NCBI GenBank assembly: GCA_023362775.1
Contig: JALMGJ010000008.1
Location: 35,886,501-35,950,500, forward strand
Length of the DNA stretch: 64,000 bases
Direction: 5' to 3'
DNA from: Charina bottae
Taxonomy: Eukaryota > Chordata > Lepidosauria > Squamata > Charinaidae
Shown here: positions 12,101 through 26,600 of the stretch, piece after piece
Position numbering within the stretch: the first letter of the stretch is position 1
Layout: each line of letters starts with the position of its first letter
Translations under genes and position numbers: made by a program
The notes under the pieces: generated by a model
Seen by the model: only the letters and a program-made list of their open reading frames with translations
The model's database searches: none
What the model was told of the DNA's origin: nothing

Positions 12101-15100
12101 TTAAAACCTTCCTACAACACCTAGAAAAATGTAGGCATTTTATAAACAAATCCTAACAATTCCTACCTACATCTTGCATTGGTACATCTGCGTACAGGAT
12201 ACTTCGTTGATTCTATTACATATACATATAAATTAAATACTCAGAGACAACCAGATTCCCCTTGAACTGTCCTCTAGAAATCATTGTTCTATAGCACTGT
12301 GAAACACAATTGAATTGAATTGAACTGAATTACTAGAGACTATACAACATATTGTATAAGTAAAGTAAAAGAAATGTAAGTAAAAGACTTCAACTGGCTG
12401 GCCACATCTTCCTCATGGAGAACAATCGGATCCCTAAAGTGGCAATGAGTTGGATCCCTCCTAACGCTAAACGACAATGAGGACACCCTCAAATAACATG
12501 TCGAAGAACACTGAAGGCATTGCATATCACATGGAAAGACACTGAAACAATCGCCCAAGACCAAAAGAGCTGGAAAACCCTTACTGCCCGATATGCTACA
12601 TAGCATAGACCCGGGAGAGAGAGAGAAAGAAAGAGAGAGAGAGAGATACAACATATTTACCACTTAGGATTTCTAAACAGTAATAACAGAGTATGCATGT
12701 TCTTGCAAAAAGATTGCCAGGCAGGCCAGCCTCCGGTATTGAAAGAATAGTCCAGGTATGCTCGAGAGGTAAGTAGGTAGGTCTAGGAGACGAAAAGGTT
12801 TTCAGAATGAGTGCTGATTGCTGGCAGATGTATGAATTGCCTCTTTTCTCAGGCACTTCATTGCTACTCTGAGCTATCTTTCGCTTGCAGCCCAACCATA
12901 GCACTTCAACAGTGATGAATTTGAGCTTACCAGGCTAAATACAAAGCTTTGTATGAGTCCGCCCTCCCCTTCTGAAGTTAGACAGATGAGGTTTACAGCC
13001 TGAAACACACTGAGAAGTTTTTGTGTGACTTAACTAATCATTTACTCATTCTTTCTCTCCTGCTCCCAACGCACATTGCATTCCATCGATCACAGCAATA
13101 ATGTCCAGGGCAAAGCAATGTACAAATAGAGTTCAAATGTCAGGAACATGGGAGGAAATGCTAACTTACTTAGGTTTATTTATAGGATTTGCAAATAAAC
13201 AGGGCCCCATATGCTACAGTAGACCCAAGTCTAGTTCTCACTGGGATGGAAAAATCTATATTAAATTCTATATCTATATCTTCAGACAGTAAAGCTATTG
13301 TTCAGTGGGTCCTATACAAAGACGAATTCAACTTATACACACTTTTAGCACATAAGGCAGAAGTCTAAGCAAGAATATTTGATAGCTAAGCCCTCCTCCA
13401 TATGTACACAATCAGATGGCAGAGGAAAAGGGTCAGCAGAAGTTTGCAGTATCAGAATGAAGCATACATAGGAAAACCTACAAAGGACTCTGGTGTTCTA
13501 GATGCAGGAAATTTTATTGTATGAGAATGTCATATGATGGTACTGTTGCTAGGAAGTTCAGAAATAAGTTTGCTACCTCAGCAAGACAACGGCACTGTAT
13601 TGGCTTACTCCATTTTAAGACCACTCCTTCCCCAAAAAGCTTAACCTTTACTTACAATAAGATAGCAATGCCTTCTGATCTATTGTGATCATCACTGCCA
13701 CGAGGAGGCAATAACCCAAATCAAATAGCTTGGGACAATTCTCACGGTCTTCATGATCGAGCAAGGACTGAACTTTGGAAGGGACTAAAGGTGCTGAATC
13801 AGCTCATTACTTTCAGGACCATGGCCAGCAGTTCTGCAATGGTCCTTCCAACATGCTAATTCTATGAATAGATTTTTTTTTTAAATGTCATCTACCTTTA
13901 TTCCAAATTTCATCCTCAATCTGTATGCAACAGTCAGAGCAGACCACGGTCTTGTTTATTCTTATAATATTTAATCACTATTTTTCTTCTCTGATAAGAA
14001 ATTAGGCACTGACATGTTGGAGTTGATGCATCATGTGCCATGGTACCACTGATATGCCATATACCCCAGCTCATAAAGACTTGCATTCCTACTTTCTCAG
14101 TGATCTGATTGTGACCCCAAGTAATAACAGTGACAGATATTTTGGTCTCTTTTTGCTCAAAGAATGGCCAATTGCTTAAGGACTGAATCAACAACAGGGA
14201 CATGTGCTATTTCCCTCCTTAATACAAGGAGGCTGTTTGGGGAGGCTGTTCATACTTCAACAATAAGGAATTGCTGCTGTTGTAGCCATTCCATTTCCTA
14301 TGAGGCAGTGTTGTCAGTCTCCAGTTATTTTCCTCTGTGCAAATTACAAACAATAAACACATACACACCCCTATCATCAGTCTCTCACCCTACTGCACCA
14401 AATATGCAAAGCTGAAGCATGAAGAGCCAAACTAAATTACAATTATGCTCAATCTCTTGCCATTGAACACAAAGTGCAAAACATGTGGGGAGGTGCCTTT
14501 GCACTGAACAATAAAGCAACAGTGGAATTTTTGATGACTAGGATAATATATGTTACAATTTATGTTTAAAACACATCATTATTTTGAGGTCCTCACTCAG
14601 TTACCAGTTTTCCTAGGTTCAAGCCTTAACTAAAAGCACAGAAGCTAAAAGCTTAAAGTGGTGCTTATCAGGGCAGGAGATTCAGCCTGGAGTTCTTGGC
14701 AGAGGGTGGGGAGAGATCTAAATCTCTCTTTGTGCTGATAGCTAACGTATAATAAGGATTGTATTCCTTCCCATTAGCTTAACAGACTTATTTGGCAGGT
14801 CTTGTGTCTTTCTGTAAGTCATTTGGGAGGCACCCTATAGAAAATAACTTGCTTCCTTGCTTTCAGCTCTCTAACTTGTGGATGAATGAAAACTCTGGGG
14901 TGACCTTCCCAGTCAGTGTAAATCATCAATGGGAGAACTTCCAGACTAATGTGGAGTTTCATTATCCAAGATAGTGAGGCCCTTTATCCCCAACAAAAAT
15001 GACCACCAAAAGTTTGTTCAGGGTGGGATTAGTGCACTATGTAAAATCAGTCTTAAGGGAGTATTCATTTTCCAAAATCACACAAGTAATATTAGGGTAG

Positions 15101-18100
15101 GTATATTAATGGTTTGATACAACTTCATATGTTGAGACCATCCATTCTTCCTAATCTCTTTGAGATCATCTTTGTTATATATATACTGTTTTGCAAAACT
15201 ACCATTTATAAAGGAACAGCTTAGGTTGAAATACAGGAAGCTCTACATGGAAAAATGGGATAAAGTTTGCAAATATGAGCTACAGTACTTCATTCATACA
15301 ACTGCTGACTTCTACTATTTTTACTGCTGCAGAAAAGAGGCTTCCAGGGAATTAAGTGAATAAGCAGCCAGATATGAAATAAAGTAGAATATTATTGACG
15401 CCCAAATCCACTTTAAAGTTTTTGTGTGCTTGATTATCAGAAGAAGTGCAAGCACTTGAATTTAGGTATGCTCTGAGCACGTGGTGGGGCGTGGTGGCTC
15501 AGCGGGTAAGACACCAGGCTTGTCGATCAGAAGATCGCAAGTTCGGAGGTTCGAATCCCTAGCCCCGCGTGACGGAGTGAGCTCCCGCACTAGCTCCACC
15601 TCTTGCCAACCTAGCAATTCGAAAGCATGCAAATGCAAGTAGATGAATAGGTACCACTGCGGTGGGTAGGTAACAGCATTCAGCGCGCGTCATGCGGCCA
15701 CATGACCGTGGAAGCGTCTTCGGACAACGCTGGCTCTTCAGCTAGCAAACGGAGATGAGCACCGGCCCCTAGAGTTGGACACGACTGCACAAATGTGCGG
15801 GGGGAACCTTTACCTTTACCTGAGCACGTGCTCTGAGATGGAAGGAATGGAGATTAAGACAACAGTGCACAAAAAAGATTGAAAATGCCTTTGCTGTTCA
15901 CCAATGCACCGTACTGTGCATGCAAATAATTGTTTTTTCAAATCCATTTTTTAAAAGATAATTTAAAATAATATGTCTCTTGGCTTTGGAGAAATCCTGT
16001 AGCAGCCTGATATTAAGTTTTTTGCCAGGGGATTTTATAAACTGTTTGCCATACCTGCATGGAGTCTCAGTTCTATAGTCATTATTCAACCGACCACTCA
16101 GGAACAATGCTGATTTCCTTGCAAAGGGAATCTGGGACTTTCTTTATGCTATGTTTACAGTCTACTGTAACTCCAGTCTTATCTCCAGGATGTTATTGCT
16201 TTTTCCCATAAGTTCTAAATTGAGTTGCACTATGGTGGCCCTATGTTAGATTGATCATAGCAGTTCATTTCCATATAGTTACTAAGAAGACAACATGTCA
16301 TCACCAGGAACTCATTCTGATAAAGCGTTTAGCTTCACCTTATATTACATTGATTCATCTGTCTTGTTTTGGTTGCTTTTAGATTTTTTATCCACATTGT
16401 CTTATCCTGAATATAATTTTAACTCAAATTTAGAGCTAAGCAATTATTCTTGAGAGACTCAGGAAGGTCACATGACTGTTGGACAAGCCCAGCAATTCTC
16501 CTCACCTCAGGAAAATGAAATCCTGCAGACACAGAACTTATTTAACAGAGCTTTGGAAAACTTTCCAACAGAAGTGGCCAAAAATAGCATACAATAACCT
16601 TCCCCGAGAATCCCACAGCTAGTACAGCCATTTGCCCAATTGCTTCAGAGATTCTGAGAGTTGCAGTCTCAACAAATCTGAAGAGGACCAGATTTGAGAA
16701 GGCTGCCACACAGAAATGTCCCTATTGCCATTATGCTTGCTTGCCCCAAAAGCTAATTTTTATGATTTCTATGATTTCTATGATTTCTGTATTTCTTTTT
16801 ATTTCCAAGCCTATTGCCCTATAGGTGTGGGGATAAAAAGTCCCAGGAATTTTTTTTAGATTTTTTTATCCCACCTTTATATTTTTTTAATAAATAACTC
16901 AATATTTAAATAATATTATTTTTTTAATAAATAACTCAAGAGGGGAACATAGCTAATACTCCTTCCTCCTCCTATTTTCCCCACAACAACAACCCTGTGA
17001 GGTGAGTTGGGCTGAGAGAGAGTGACTGGCCCAAGGTCACCCAGCCGGCTTTCATGCCTAAGGCGGGACTAGAACTCTCAGTCTCCTGGTTTCTAGCCTG
17101 GTGCCTTAACCACTAGACCAAACTGGCTTTCTATGATTCTCTCTCTCTAGGATTCATAGTCTCATTACTTGGGAATTCTAGAAAATGTAACTCCAACTTA
17201 TCTGGTTGGAGAAAGTTCATTTTATGTGGTAGCTGGGTTCAGATATGTAAAGCCACAAAGATCATGATAACCCATAAGGTGGTTTGCTTGGTTTTGGCAC
17301 AGGATGTGGTGTAAAAGGTAAAGGTTAAGGTTCCCCCCACACACTTGTGCAGTCGTTGCACAAACAGGAACGCTGTTACCTACCCACCAAAGTGGTACCT
17401 ATTAATCTACTTGCATTTGCATGCTTTTGAATTGCTAGGTTAGCAAGAGCTGGGGAGAGTGCAGGAGCTCATTCCATCACGCAGGGCTAGGGATTCGAAC
17501 CTCCGAACTTGCGATCTTCCGATCGACAAGCCTGGCGTCTTACCCGCTGAGCCACCACACCCCTATATGTTTGCTTGGTTTTGGCACAGGATGTGGTGTA
17601 CACCCAGCCAATTCTGTAAAACATATTCAAACAAATTATGATTTAACACAACATGTGAACTTAGTCAGTAAGACAAAAGAGAATAAAACAATCCCTGCTC
17701 ATTATTTTGGTGCTCAGTTAAAATTAATACTTGGTGCCATGGACTTAGGTTTTTTTTTTTTGTTGGTTTGTTTTGTTTTTTAAGGACTTAAATATATTAT
17801 CTGCTCATATGATTCTCATTTTCCCTCGAAAATGAGCAGTTTTTTACAAAAAAGAAATAGCACTTAAATCTTATTGCATTTAAGTATTATCAATAAAGGA
17901 AACACATCTTTTGAACAACATTTCAGGCAACACCAATAACAGTGGCAATATTACAGCGCATTACCTGCTTCTAAAGTAGAATCAGTGTTTCTCTGACTTC
18001 TCCCTGCCTGGTTTGCACTGGTGTTCACAGACATCTTTTTCCCTGGTAATGGCTTCTTTGGAATAGTAGCAGCTGTCTTTAGACGTTTGGTTATAGTGTC

Positions 18101-21100
18101 CACTGCCTCTTCTAGGGATTTGTCTACATACCAGGTTAGGTTGGCTAGAAGTGTTCCTGTTTTGGCCTCCACCATGGCGCCAGTGAGCTCTTGGAAGCCT
18201 TTCTGAAACAGTATGCCATCTGAGTGAACAGTTGGCATCGATTTGGGAATGCTGGCATTCATTTCTCTAATGCTTCCAGAGACATGCTGACACAAGTTCC
18301 TTGCTTCGTTGGCTGTCTGGTTTAAGAGAGGGATACTCAAGGATAGGCGGATGCTTTTGGCTTCAAGAGCCCGGATTCTGGAATTGAAGGTCTGAAGCTG
18401 AATAGAGATTGCTTTCTCATTTTCTGTTGCAGCTGCTTTCACGTTTCTTACTGAGACACAATTGTTTGCCAGAAATTTGATGATTTTTGCCTCCACAGCC
18501 TGCAGGCGCACTTCATGATCATTGTATTCATGGCTGGGGAGCAATATTTTCTCATCCTGGTGACCAACATCTCGCTGGTGCTCCTGAACGTTGAATAATG
18601 TTGTGTTGGGGTTAGGGTGACCACTGCTGAGGTGATGGATGTTCCGTTCACCAAAGGAAGATTCTGCAGAGGGCCAAATTCTTTTTGGTTTCTCATTTTG
18701 GTTGACTAGTGTCTGAAGGGATTTGTTCATCTTTTGAAATTGTGGTATTAACATCCATATGCTTTCCATCCTCTCCCCACGACTGCAGCAAGCTTCTGTC
18801 TCATTTTTCCATGTATTCAGTGTTTCTTTTAGCACATAGTTATCTTGGATGGAATCAATAGCGCTGTTGATAACCATCATGGTCTTGTTTAATCCATCCT
18901 CCATTAAAACAAAACATTCATTAATTTGCCTCTCAGAAATTTCATAATTAGCCTGAGCTTCATTTCTAAGTTCCTTCTGGTTTTTGTGGAGCTTCTCAAT
19001 GGTGGAGCTCAGCTCTGTCACAACACTGGTTAAATTCTCCAGTTTTCTGCTAATAGTATCAGTTTCAAGCCGCATCTCATCCTCTGATGTAAAGCTGAAA
19101 GGAACTCCTTGTTCAATCAAGGGTTGGAGGATCTCCATATCATAGCAGAGGTCATTAATTTGCTCATTCATTTTCTCCATCTTATCATTCAAGGGAAACA
19201 CAATATTCTCCACAGTTTTATTGAAGGAATGAATGTCCCCTTCCACACCCTTTATTTGCATTTGGATGTCACTTCTGCACTTGGACAATATGTTATCACA
19301 TCTACCTTGTAAATTATCTCTCTGGATTTCTAATGAGATGGTGAGATTATTGATCTTGCTATCTTGAATTATGAGGTCGTCATAGAGCTGCAAAACCATC
19401 AGGCTCTGTGTTTTCATTTTCTCCTGTAAACTTGTCATGAAATTTGTAAGATTATCACTCATTGATTCAGCAGCTACGGGGACATTTTGGTCTGAGCTTT
19501 TTTCAGCCGATAATAGTTGTTCATGTGCTTCTTTCATTTGAGTAAGAGTTTTGTTCAGGGAGTCATAGTAAATATCACTCCTTGAACTTTGATGCTCTAG
19601 GTCAATTTCCAAAGACCTCTGCTTTTCTTGCAGTTCTATGATTGGCTTCTCACATGTAAAGCTTATGTCTTCTTCAAGATGCAAGATCTGGGTTCTAATG
19701 TCTAGAATTTCTACACTTGTAGGTCTATTTTCAATATCAAGGGCAAATTTTTGGCAGGATTTATTCAAACTTTTGACTAGCCCTTTGGTATTCTCGAGAT
19801 CTTCGGAGAGATCAGATGTGATCTTGAAAATCTGAGCCACTGTCTCTTGCATGTCACTTTGGAAGGCTTTAAATTGCTCTTTTACAATTTCTTTGATAAG
19901 TTCAGTCACGCCTTTAGATTTGAAACCTACAGGGGAGAAAAGACACAAAAGCCTTCCTTAATAAACAGCCCGAGAAAAAGCAAAAATCCAATATTTAAGT
20001 AAACCTCAGGGTTCCCCCCCTCTCTCTCTCCTGCCTAAAACCCATTGTTTTCCTCTGTATGTAGCAGGAGCGAAACAATGTTTTGTGCAATAACATTTGC
20101 ACAATATGTTCCTGGGTGGATTATTACCTTCACTAAATCTCAAAGGGGTTCTGTTTGAATAGCATTTTTACTAGTCACTCTCATCCTTTTAATCAGTTTT
20201 GCTGTCCTGGGGGAGGAGACATAGTATATGCTCCCTCCAATTATAAACCACTGTGACAGGGTGAAATGTAACCACAGATTCCAGCAGAATAGTCCAAAGG
20301 TTTAAAGGAACTATCCAAATATACAGTTACATGCCTGGGGGGAAAATGATGAAAGGTCAGTGGTACTGAAATGATTTTAATTTGCTGTTATCTAATCAGC
20401 ACTAAAATTGCAAACAGAAATTTACCGGTTTGGATTTATTTGTTTATTTATTTATTTAAAGCCGAATGAGTCTGCTGGGCTTCTTCAAAGTTATATAAAG
20501 GAGATTTTTAAATAAAAAGGAAGATGAGAACCAAAAGAAGCCTGCATTACTATATGTGAGGGCTAAAGCTGCCAAGGCTGGAAACAAACAGTCAGAGACC
20601 TGACAGGACCATTATCAAAATGAAGTGCAGGTGGCCTCCACGTTCAAGGCTGACAAATAAGGAGCAAAAATCTGTTACCACATTAGGGCAGGAGCAAGAG
20701 AGGGGAGATTTAAATGCTGAGGCTGGATGGCTGTTCACTGCCGTAACAGATATTCTTTGTTATTAGGGCGTCTTGTAACAGCAATAAAAATAACTTATCT
20801 GGCTGAGCCTCGTCCTTGACTCTTCCACTGCTGGCTCCTGAGTGCCAGTTGAATTTATAGAGAGAGATTTATTGCTATACAGTGGGCGAAGCTTGGGCAC
20901 CGCCCTTGCCATTCTCCCCCTAGGATTAGAACTGGGAAGCAATGGTTTCCAAAGAACTTCATAATGTAGCCTAGAATGAAGTTTTGTTGCACTCTGAAAT
21001 GATAATCAGATAAAACAACTGCCTAATCCTGAGAGCCACTAGGAATATATATCCAGTTATTTTCACATCCAGTGGTTTCTCTACCTGAACTGCCTTTATG

Positions 21101-23657
21101 CTAATAGGATTTAGCTTTTTGTTCTTCAGCCTTTCCTCTCTATTCCATTAGAAGCAGTTGGGTGTGTACGTTCTCTACCTTTCTGGCCCATCAGACCACT
21201 ATCCTTAGCTTGGGCACTTTCCTTTGCTCTCTTAAGAGTAGTCCTTCCCCAACCTGGTTAGCCTCCTGAACTATTGCACTTCAATACCGATCATTCTCAG
21301 CCAGCACATGACAACAGCATTCGCAGGTCTGAAATGGTTTATTAGCAAAACACCTGCAAAAGGCTATGGCATATTACAGTAAAGGTCTTCATGTGCCATG
21401 CATCTCTTGGTTTATTACTTATTTTTTCTTAGATTTTTATCCCACCATAATCATATGACTCTTGGCAGTGTACAAGACCATAGAACGTCCACAGTAAATA
21501 CAAGACACGAGTACAATCATAAAATTCTTAAAAATAGGGCCCAAAGAAATGGAGGAGCATACAAAGTTCCTCTGATCGATCAATCAAACAATCAATCAAT
21601 CAAGGTTTATTGATTAGCCCTTAGGCAAAGTTCCTCTGATGTTATCCAACTAATTGAAAAAGCCTGCCCAAAACTCAACTCTGCTTTAATTTGCTTCTAG
21701 AAGATTATCAGGGTTGGGACAAGTTTGACTTCCAGGGGAAAGGCTGTTCCACAACATGGGGGCCATGGTTTCAGCTCACATGACTACCTTTGTATAATTT
21801 GAATTATACATATACCTTTGAATAATTTAGAACTTGAGGATCACCTTAAATGCGATACTGTATTAGTGGAATGGAGGTGAATGAGGAGGTGGGGAACACC
21901 TCCATATACTACAAATTATAATGGGCAATGTCCACATGCCTTGGCGGGGAGGTGTAATAGCAACCTGCAGAAGACCTTTGTATTTCGAGGAGTTAGGTGG
22001 CATGTTTTGATTTTCCTTCCCCACACCTAGGAGATTAGAGTTTATTTTGAGTTATACTGATGTTTAATTGGCTTGTTTTTGTTTCTGTTTGGCATGAAAG
22101 CAGGGAGAGAAGAAGCATATGTTCACTCCTCCGGCAGCCCTTCAGAACATATCTCTGTGGGAACTGGGGGGATAGAAAACCCCCAGCTTGTTAAGTTTAA
22201 GCATGGGTTCACTCCTCCAGCCACTCCTTTAGCGGCTTGGAATGGGGGGGGGGATGATAAGAGATTGTTTTGGTTAAGCACTGGCTTATCTGATGGTTTC
22301 CCATGTTATGGGAATGATGTCATGGTCAGGTGCTGGACCACATGAAGAATCCCAGTCAAGGTCAGGCCATGCAGCTTCAGTGCCATGGAAACTTGGTCAC
22401 GGGGTTTGGGAGCCAGGCTTTGATAAAAACCTTAGGATTGTCTTTGGAGTTTGGGAGTCCACACAGGCCTGAGTGCTGGGTGCTGTGAAAGTTGCCACCT
22501 TGGGGTCTCTCCGCTGTCCTTATTAGAGGGCTCCTGGCAGCCTATGGGAGATTAGGTATCACCTTGTTTGCTTGGTATGTATGTATGCATCTCTTTCTGT
22601 GTGCTATGCTTGTTATGCTCTGTGTAATTCAGTTAAACTGTGCTTCTGCTCAACCTTGTTTGTTTATAATAAAGCTTTAAGTTTCTTTATCCACTGGTGT
22701 GCTATTATCTCTGGATCTAAAAGAACTAATTGCCCTAGCCCCTGATCAAAGAGGTGTGGACACTTGGCAATACAGGAGGGCAACATGGCCTGTAGTTTGC
22801 TCACCTGTCCTTTATACCACAAGGAGGGATGTCATTTGCAGTCCTTGTCTCAATCTACAACATTCATTGAATGCAAAGTAAAGTTGTGAGCTTACAGGTA
22901 AGACAGAGCCTGCTCTAATTGCCTTAAAATTTCCTAATTAAAAATCCCTCCTGACTGAAACTGTTGACTACCATTCGCTTTCCTCTAGGCCTCCAACTCT
23001 GCCACTGATCTTTAAGACTTTCTGAGAACATGACTTTCCACCCCAAAAAGAAGAAAAAAAGATTCCTACATTTTGCCCATGTATAAACTGTGCTGAAAAT
23101 TTGCATTTTTAAAAAATCATTCTCATTCAATTTGATGAAAGAGAATTTACTTCTGAAATTTATTTAAGAGCAGCATAGGACTCAGGTGAAATTCTGCATA
23201 GCATTAATCAGGAATGCTAGGCCTGAACAAAGAATGGAAATGAATGAAATCATCATGGGCCTATGAGTGTCTCCTGCAATGCTAGCCATATTCCTAGGAT
23301 TCTATCTTTTGGAAGTGCTGATGCTGCTCAGGTGAGAAAAAAGTGGTTTTGTTTTCTAAATCTGTTTATATATGGGATTGACACAAGGGGAGAAATTTTT
23401 CTTTAAAAATCCAACTGAATTTTCAGGCCATGTACCTGCCTTTTACCTTGAAAACTGCTGGCCAAAATTATGTCGTCACATTTTTAGGAAATGAAAAAAC
23501 AACAGTCAGTATTTTCACACTGCAGTGTGTGAAACAGCCTAGCAAACTCTTCTGCTTCTTATATAGAAAGAGGTGGCCAGCGCTTCAGCCGAAAGGTTTT
23601 TTCCCCCCAAGTCAAGTGGTAAAATGAGAAGGAGGTGCAATTGTGATTAGTAAGGAA

Positions 23658-23692
<35 letters not shown>

Positions 23693-26600
23693 ATGTGCCA
23701 TCAACTCTTAGTGACCCCACAGATAGCTTTTCTCCAGGAGGTGAGCAAATAAGATACCAATTGTAGTCTTAAACTTCTTTTTGTAAGGTACAATATGATA
23801 TTAAGGTCATATGTCTTTTATTTCCTAGAATCTCATTGCCCTTTCTTCCCAACTATGTGTCTTCATTGAGTTTAATGGAGGCATGTTATGGCTAAACTTC
23901 TGTCCTCTGCCCCTACCAGGGTTTGTTGAAGCTATTTTGCCTTCTCTCCCAGTTAATTCTCTAGTTGATTTTTGATAAAGAGCAAGGAGGGAAGAGGGAT
24001 GAGGACAATTCAGAGGTCATGTTAAGCTATGCAAAGGTCAGCTTTGAAAATAGGATGGAAGGTTTCACAAAACAAATGCAGAAGGCATGACGGATCCACT
24101 GGGAGGCTGGAAGACATAAATCTAATATGGGCAGAAAACAGAAAGGCAAAAAGCACAAAGGCAGAATCTGCCATCACAAGCAAAGTAAGACATCAAAATC
24201 TGTGAAACCACTGGAATCATGATTGACAAATTATTGGACCCCAAAGGTTGTATGATTTTGATGCCTCTGTGTATGCCTTAGAATAAAGATGTGAGCAGAA
24301 ACATTTTTTTTAGGAACAAGGCATTAACAAAACTGAAAAGATTCCAAAGATACTCTCTGGCCAAAGTTAAGCTCCCAGTGGTTTTGATGGGAAAGGGCGA
24401 CAATGTATCTAAGTCTGTCTTATTGAAATCAGTGAAGTTGAAAATCAGACCACTCCCTCTGATTTTATACTAAACAAATTGGAAGGAACTTTATATTTGG
24501 CGCTAACCTGTGATCTCAGGTGTAACACAGTTTTATGGCCATTGCCATACAAATTCTCAGCATTCAGGTAATCAATAATGCTAATGAAAACCTTATCGCA
24601 TATTGATTTGCATTTCCTGGGTCTCTTTCTCTTTATTGTTCTTCGTATTGATTATGCAACAACCCCAGAGTAACTGACTAAGATCTCATCTCAAGAGAAA
24701 TCTACAAAAGCATCATTGAGCCACAGGAAGAAGATGGAGAAAGAAGGATCTGAGAAATAATTTTACATTAGGGAATAAGAGAGTTCAGTAGAAACAAGTG
24801 GCCAGGTTGGGAAAGCAGTCTCTTTTTGATGGAAAAGGATGCTGCTATGCTGTCAGAGTAATACTGAAGAAACATTACCTGTTTACCCCGGAGAACAACT
24901 AGTACTTGTTTCACGTGATGTGTTGTTATAAGGATTTTGTTATATAGGGTTATTTAGTTTTGAATGTATGTTTATTAAGTTTGTTATGTACTCTGTTATT
25001 CACTTTTATGTTGTTGATGTTGTTGATGTCTTTGTTTGTTTGTTTTTTTCTTTTAATAATAAAATTACTTTTTACTTTGCAAAAAAAAAAAAAAAAGAAT
25101 CCTTATATGAAGCAGCTCAAATATGAGGTAAAGGGAATGGATCATGGAAAGATGCAACACTTCTTCAGTTCTCCATCACAGCTCACACCATACATTAATG
25201 TATACATGGCTTGCATTTCTCAAAGGGTTAAGTCCTGTCAAGTCCCCAGACTTAAAATGAAAAGCTAATAAAAGAGGCCAATCGTAGCACTTTCATACGG
25301 CAACGCTGGCAGTAGGGCAACCCAATTTGTGAATAACTAATATAAATCATTTGAGTCAACTCCGGGAGGCAGTGGAGGACAGGAAGGCCTGGCGTGCTAT
25401 GGTCCATGAAGAGTCGGACACGACTAAACGACTGAACAACAACAACAAATATAAATCAAAGAGCAACATTGCATGCACTTACAAAGGGGTGGGGCTTCAA
25501 TTATGCCTGCCATCTTGGCTTTATGTCCCTGATATACAGATGCCCCTGTAACTTTTTAGGCTTCCATACAAAACTGAAGAAAAAAGCACCTACTTTAAAG
25601 AATTCAAAATTTAATGCAACTTTAAAGCATCTGGGTTTTTTTTTTTCAGGCCTGCACAGAAGCCTCAAAGAACGACATGATGCTTTAATACACAGTAGAG
25701 TGCTGCTGGGCTTGCACATGGTCCGAAGCACTTTTCCTAAGTAACTTTTGAAGCATGCATAGCCCTGTTAAAATGTATTCTTGTAATCACAAGGGATAAG
25801 GATTATGAGGATTATGGGGATGATTAGCCATATCTCTCTCACATCATCATCCATATTTAGAGGTCAACAATTTGTAGTGAAGTTCTTCCTGTATCAGTTG
25901 TCATACTCCTGGAAATTTAAGGATAATAAATCCAGTTGTTGTTTGCAACAATAACAATATAGTGGAGTGACCCTTGGCCAGAATCTGCAAATCTGAACTT
26001 TGTTTAAGAGGATTGTAATAAAAAAAATGTACAAATGAAATCAATGTCTTTCTGTGCTGAATGTAACACTAGTATATTTCTGTAAGGATCACTAATTATG
26101 CTGGAATGCTGAATATTCTGTTTCACTGTTCTGGAGATTTCCAGGGGAAAGGAGAACAACATCAAGAGAATAAGAGAAAATTCATAGGAAGAATGTGTTA
26201 CGTGTAATTTTATACTAGAGTGCAGTTTGACACAGGATATGTTCTAGATATAACACTTGGAAGAAAAAGAAAGATAAGCTTGGACACAATATGGATTTCA
26301 CTGGGAAACAAAGAACACAGAAAGAGGCTCTTTATTGAATAGGATTGGCACACCACTAAATCACAGATTATGAAATGTAGGCATTGTGTATCAATGTGAG
26401 GGTGTAGATCTCTTCATAGGACCAAATATACTGAATTTTGCATGTTCCTTTTGATGATTGCAACTTTATTGTATGTAATGTGCATCAAAAATGCAGGAAA
26501 GGGGTGGAGAAATGCTGCACATGACTTCTACCATGGCACATTGTAACTAAATGTGCACATATTAACCTGAAGGGAATAGAGAAATGGATGAAAAAGAAGC

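Larger units (their letters stand above)
9975..17964 (-). other. MMRN1 intron between coiled-coil and EGF exons
   Basis: Bounded by donor GTAATG and acceptor AATCCAG. It contains MIR-like relics (about 10840-10935 and 11160-11395), a LINE C-terminal coding relic (12385-12603), a full SINE (15484-15820), a MIR-like tRNA SINE (16840-17135) and a shortened SINE with a very long target duplication (17314-17568). I see nothing recognisable in 13000-15400. Confidence 0.8.

Noticed and set aside
15484..15560. tRNA gene
   Set aside because: A- and B-box like sequences are present, but they belong to the head of a SINE with tail and target duplication; the cloverleaf is not intact.
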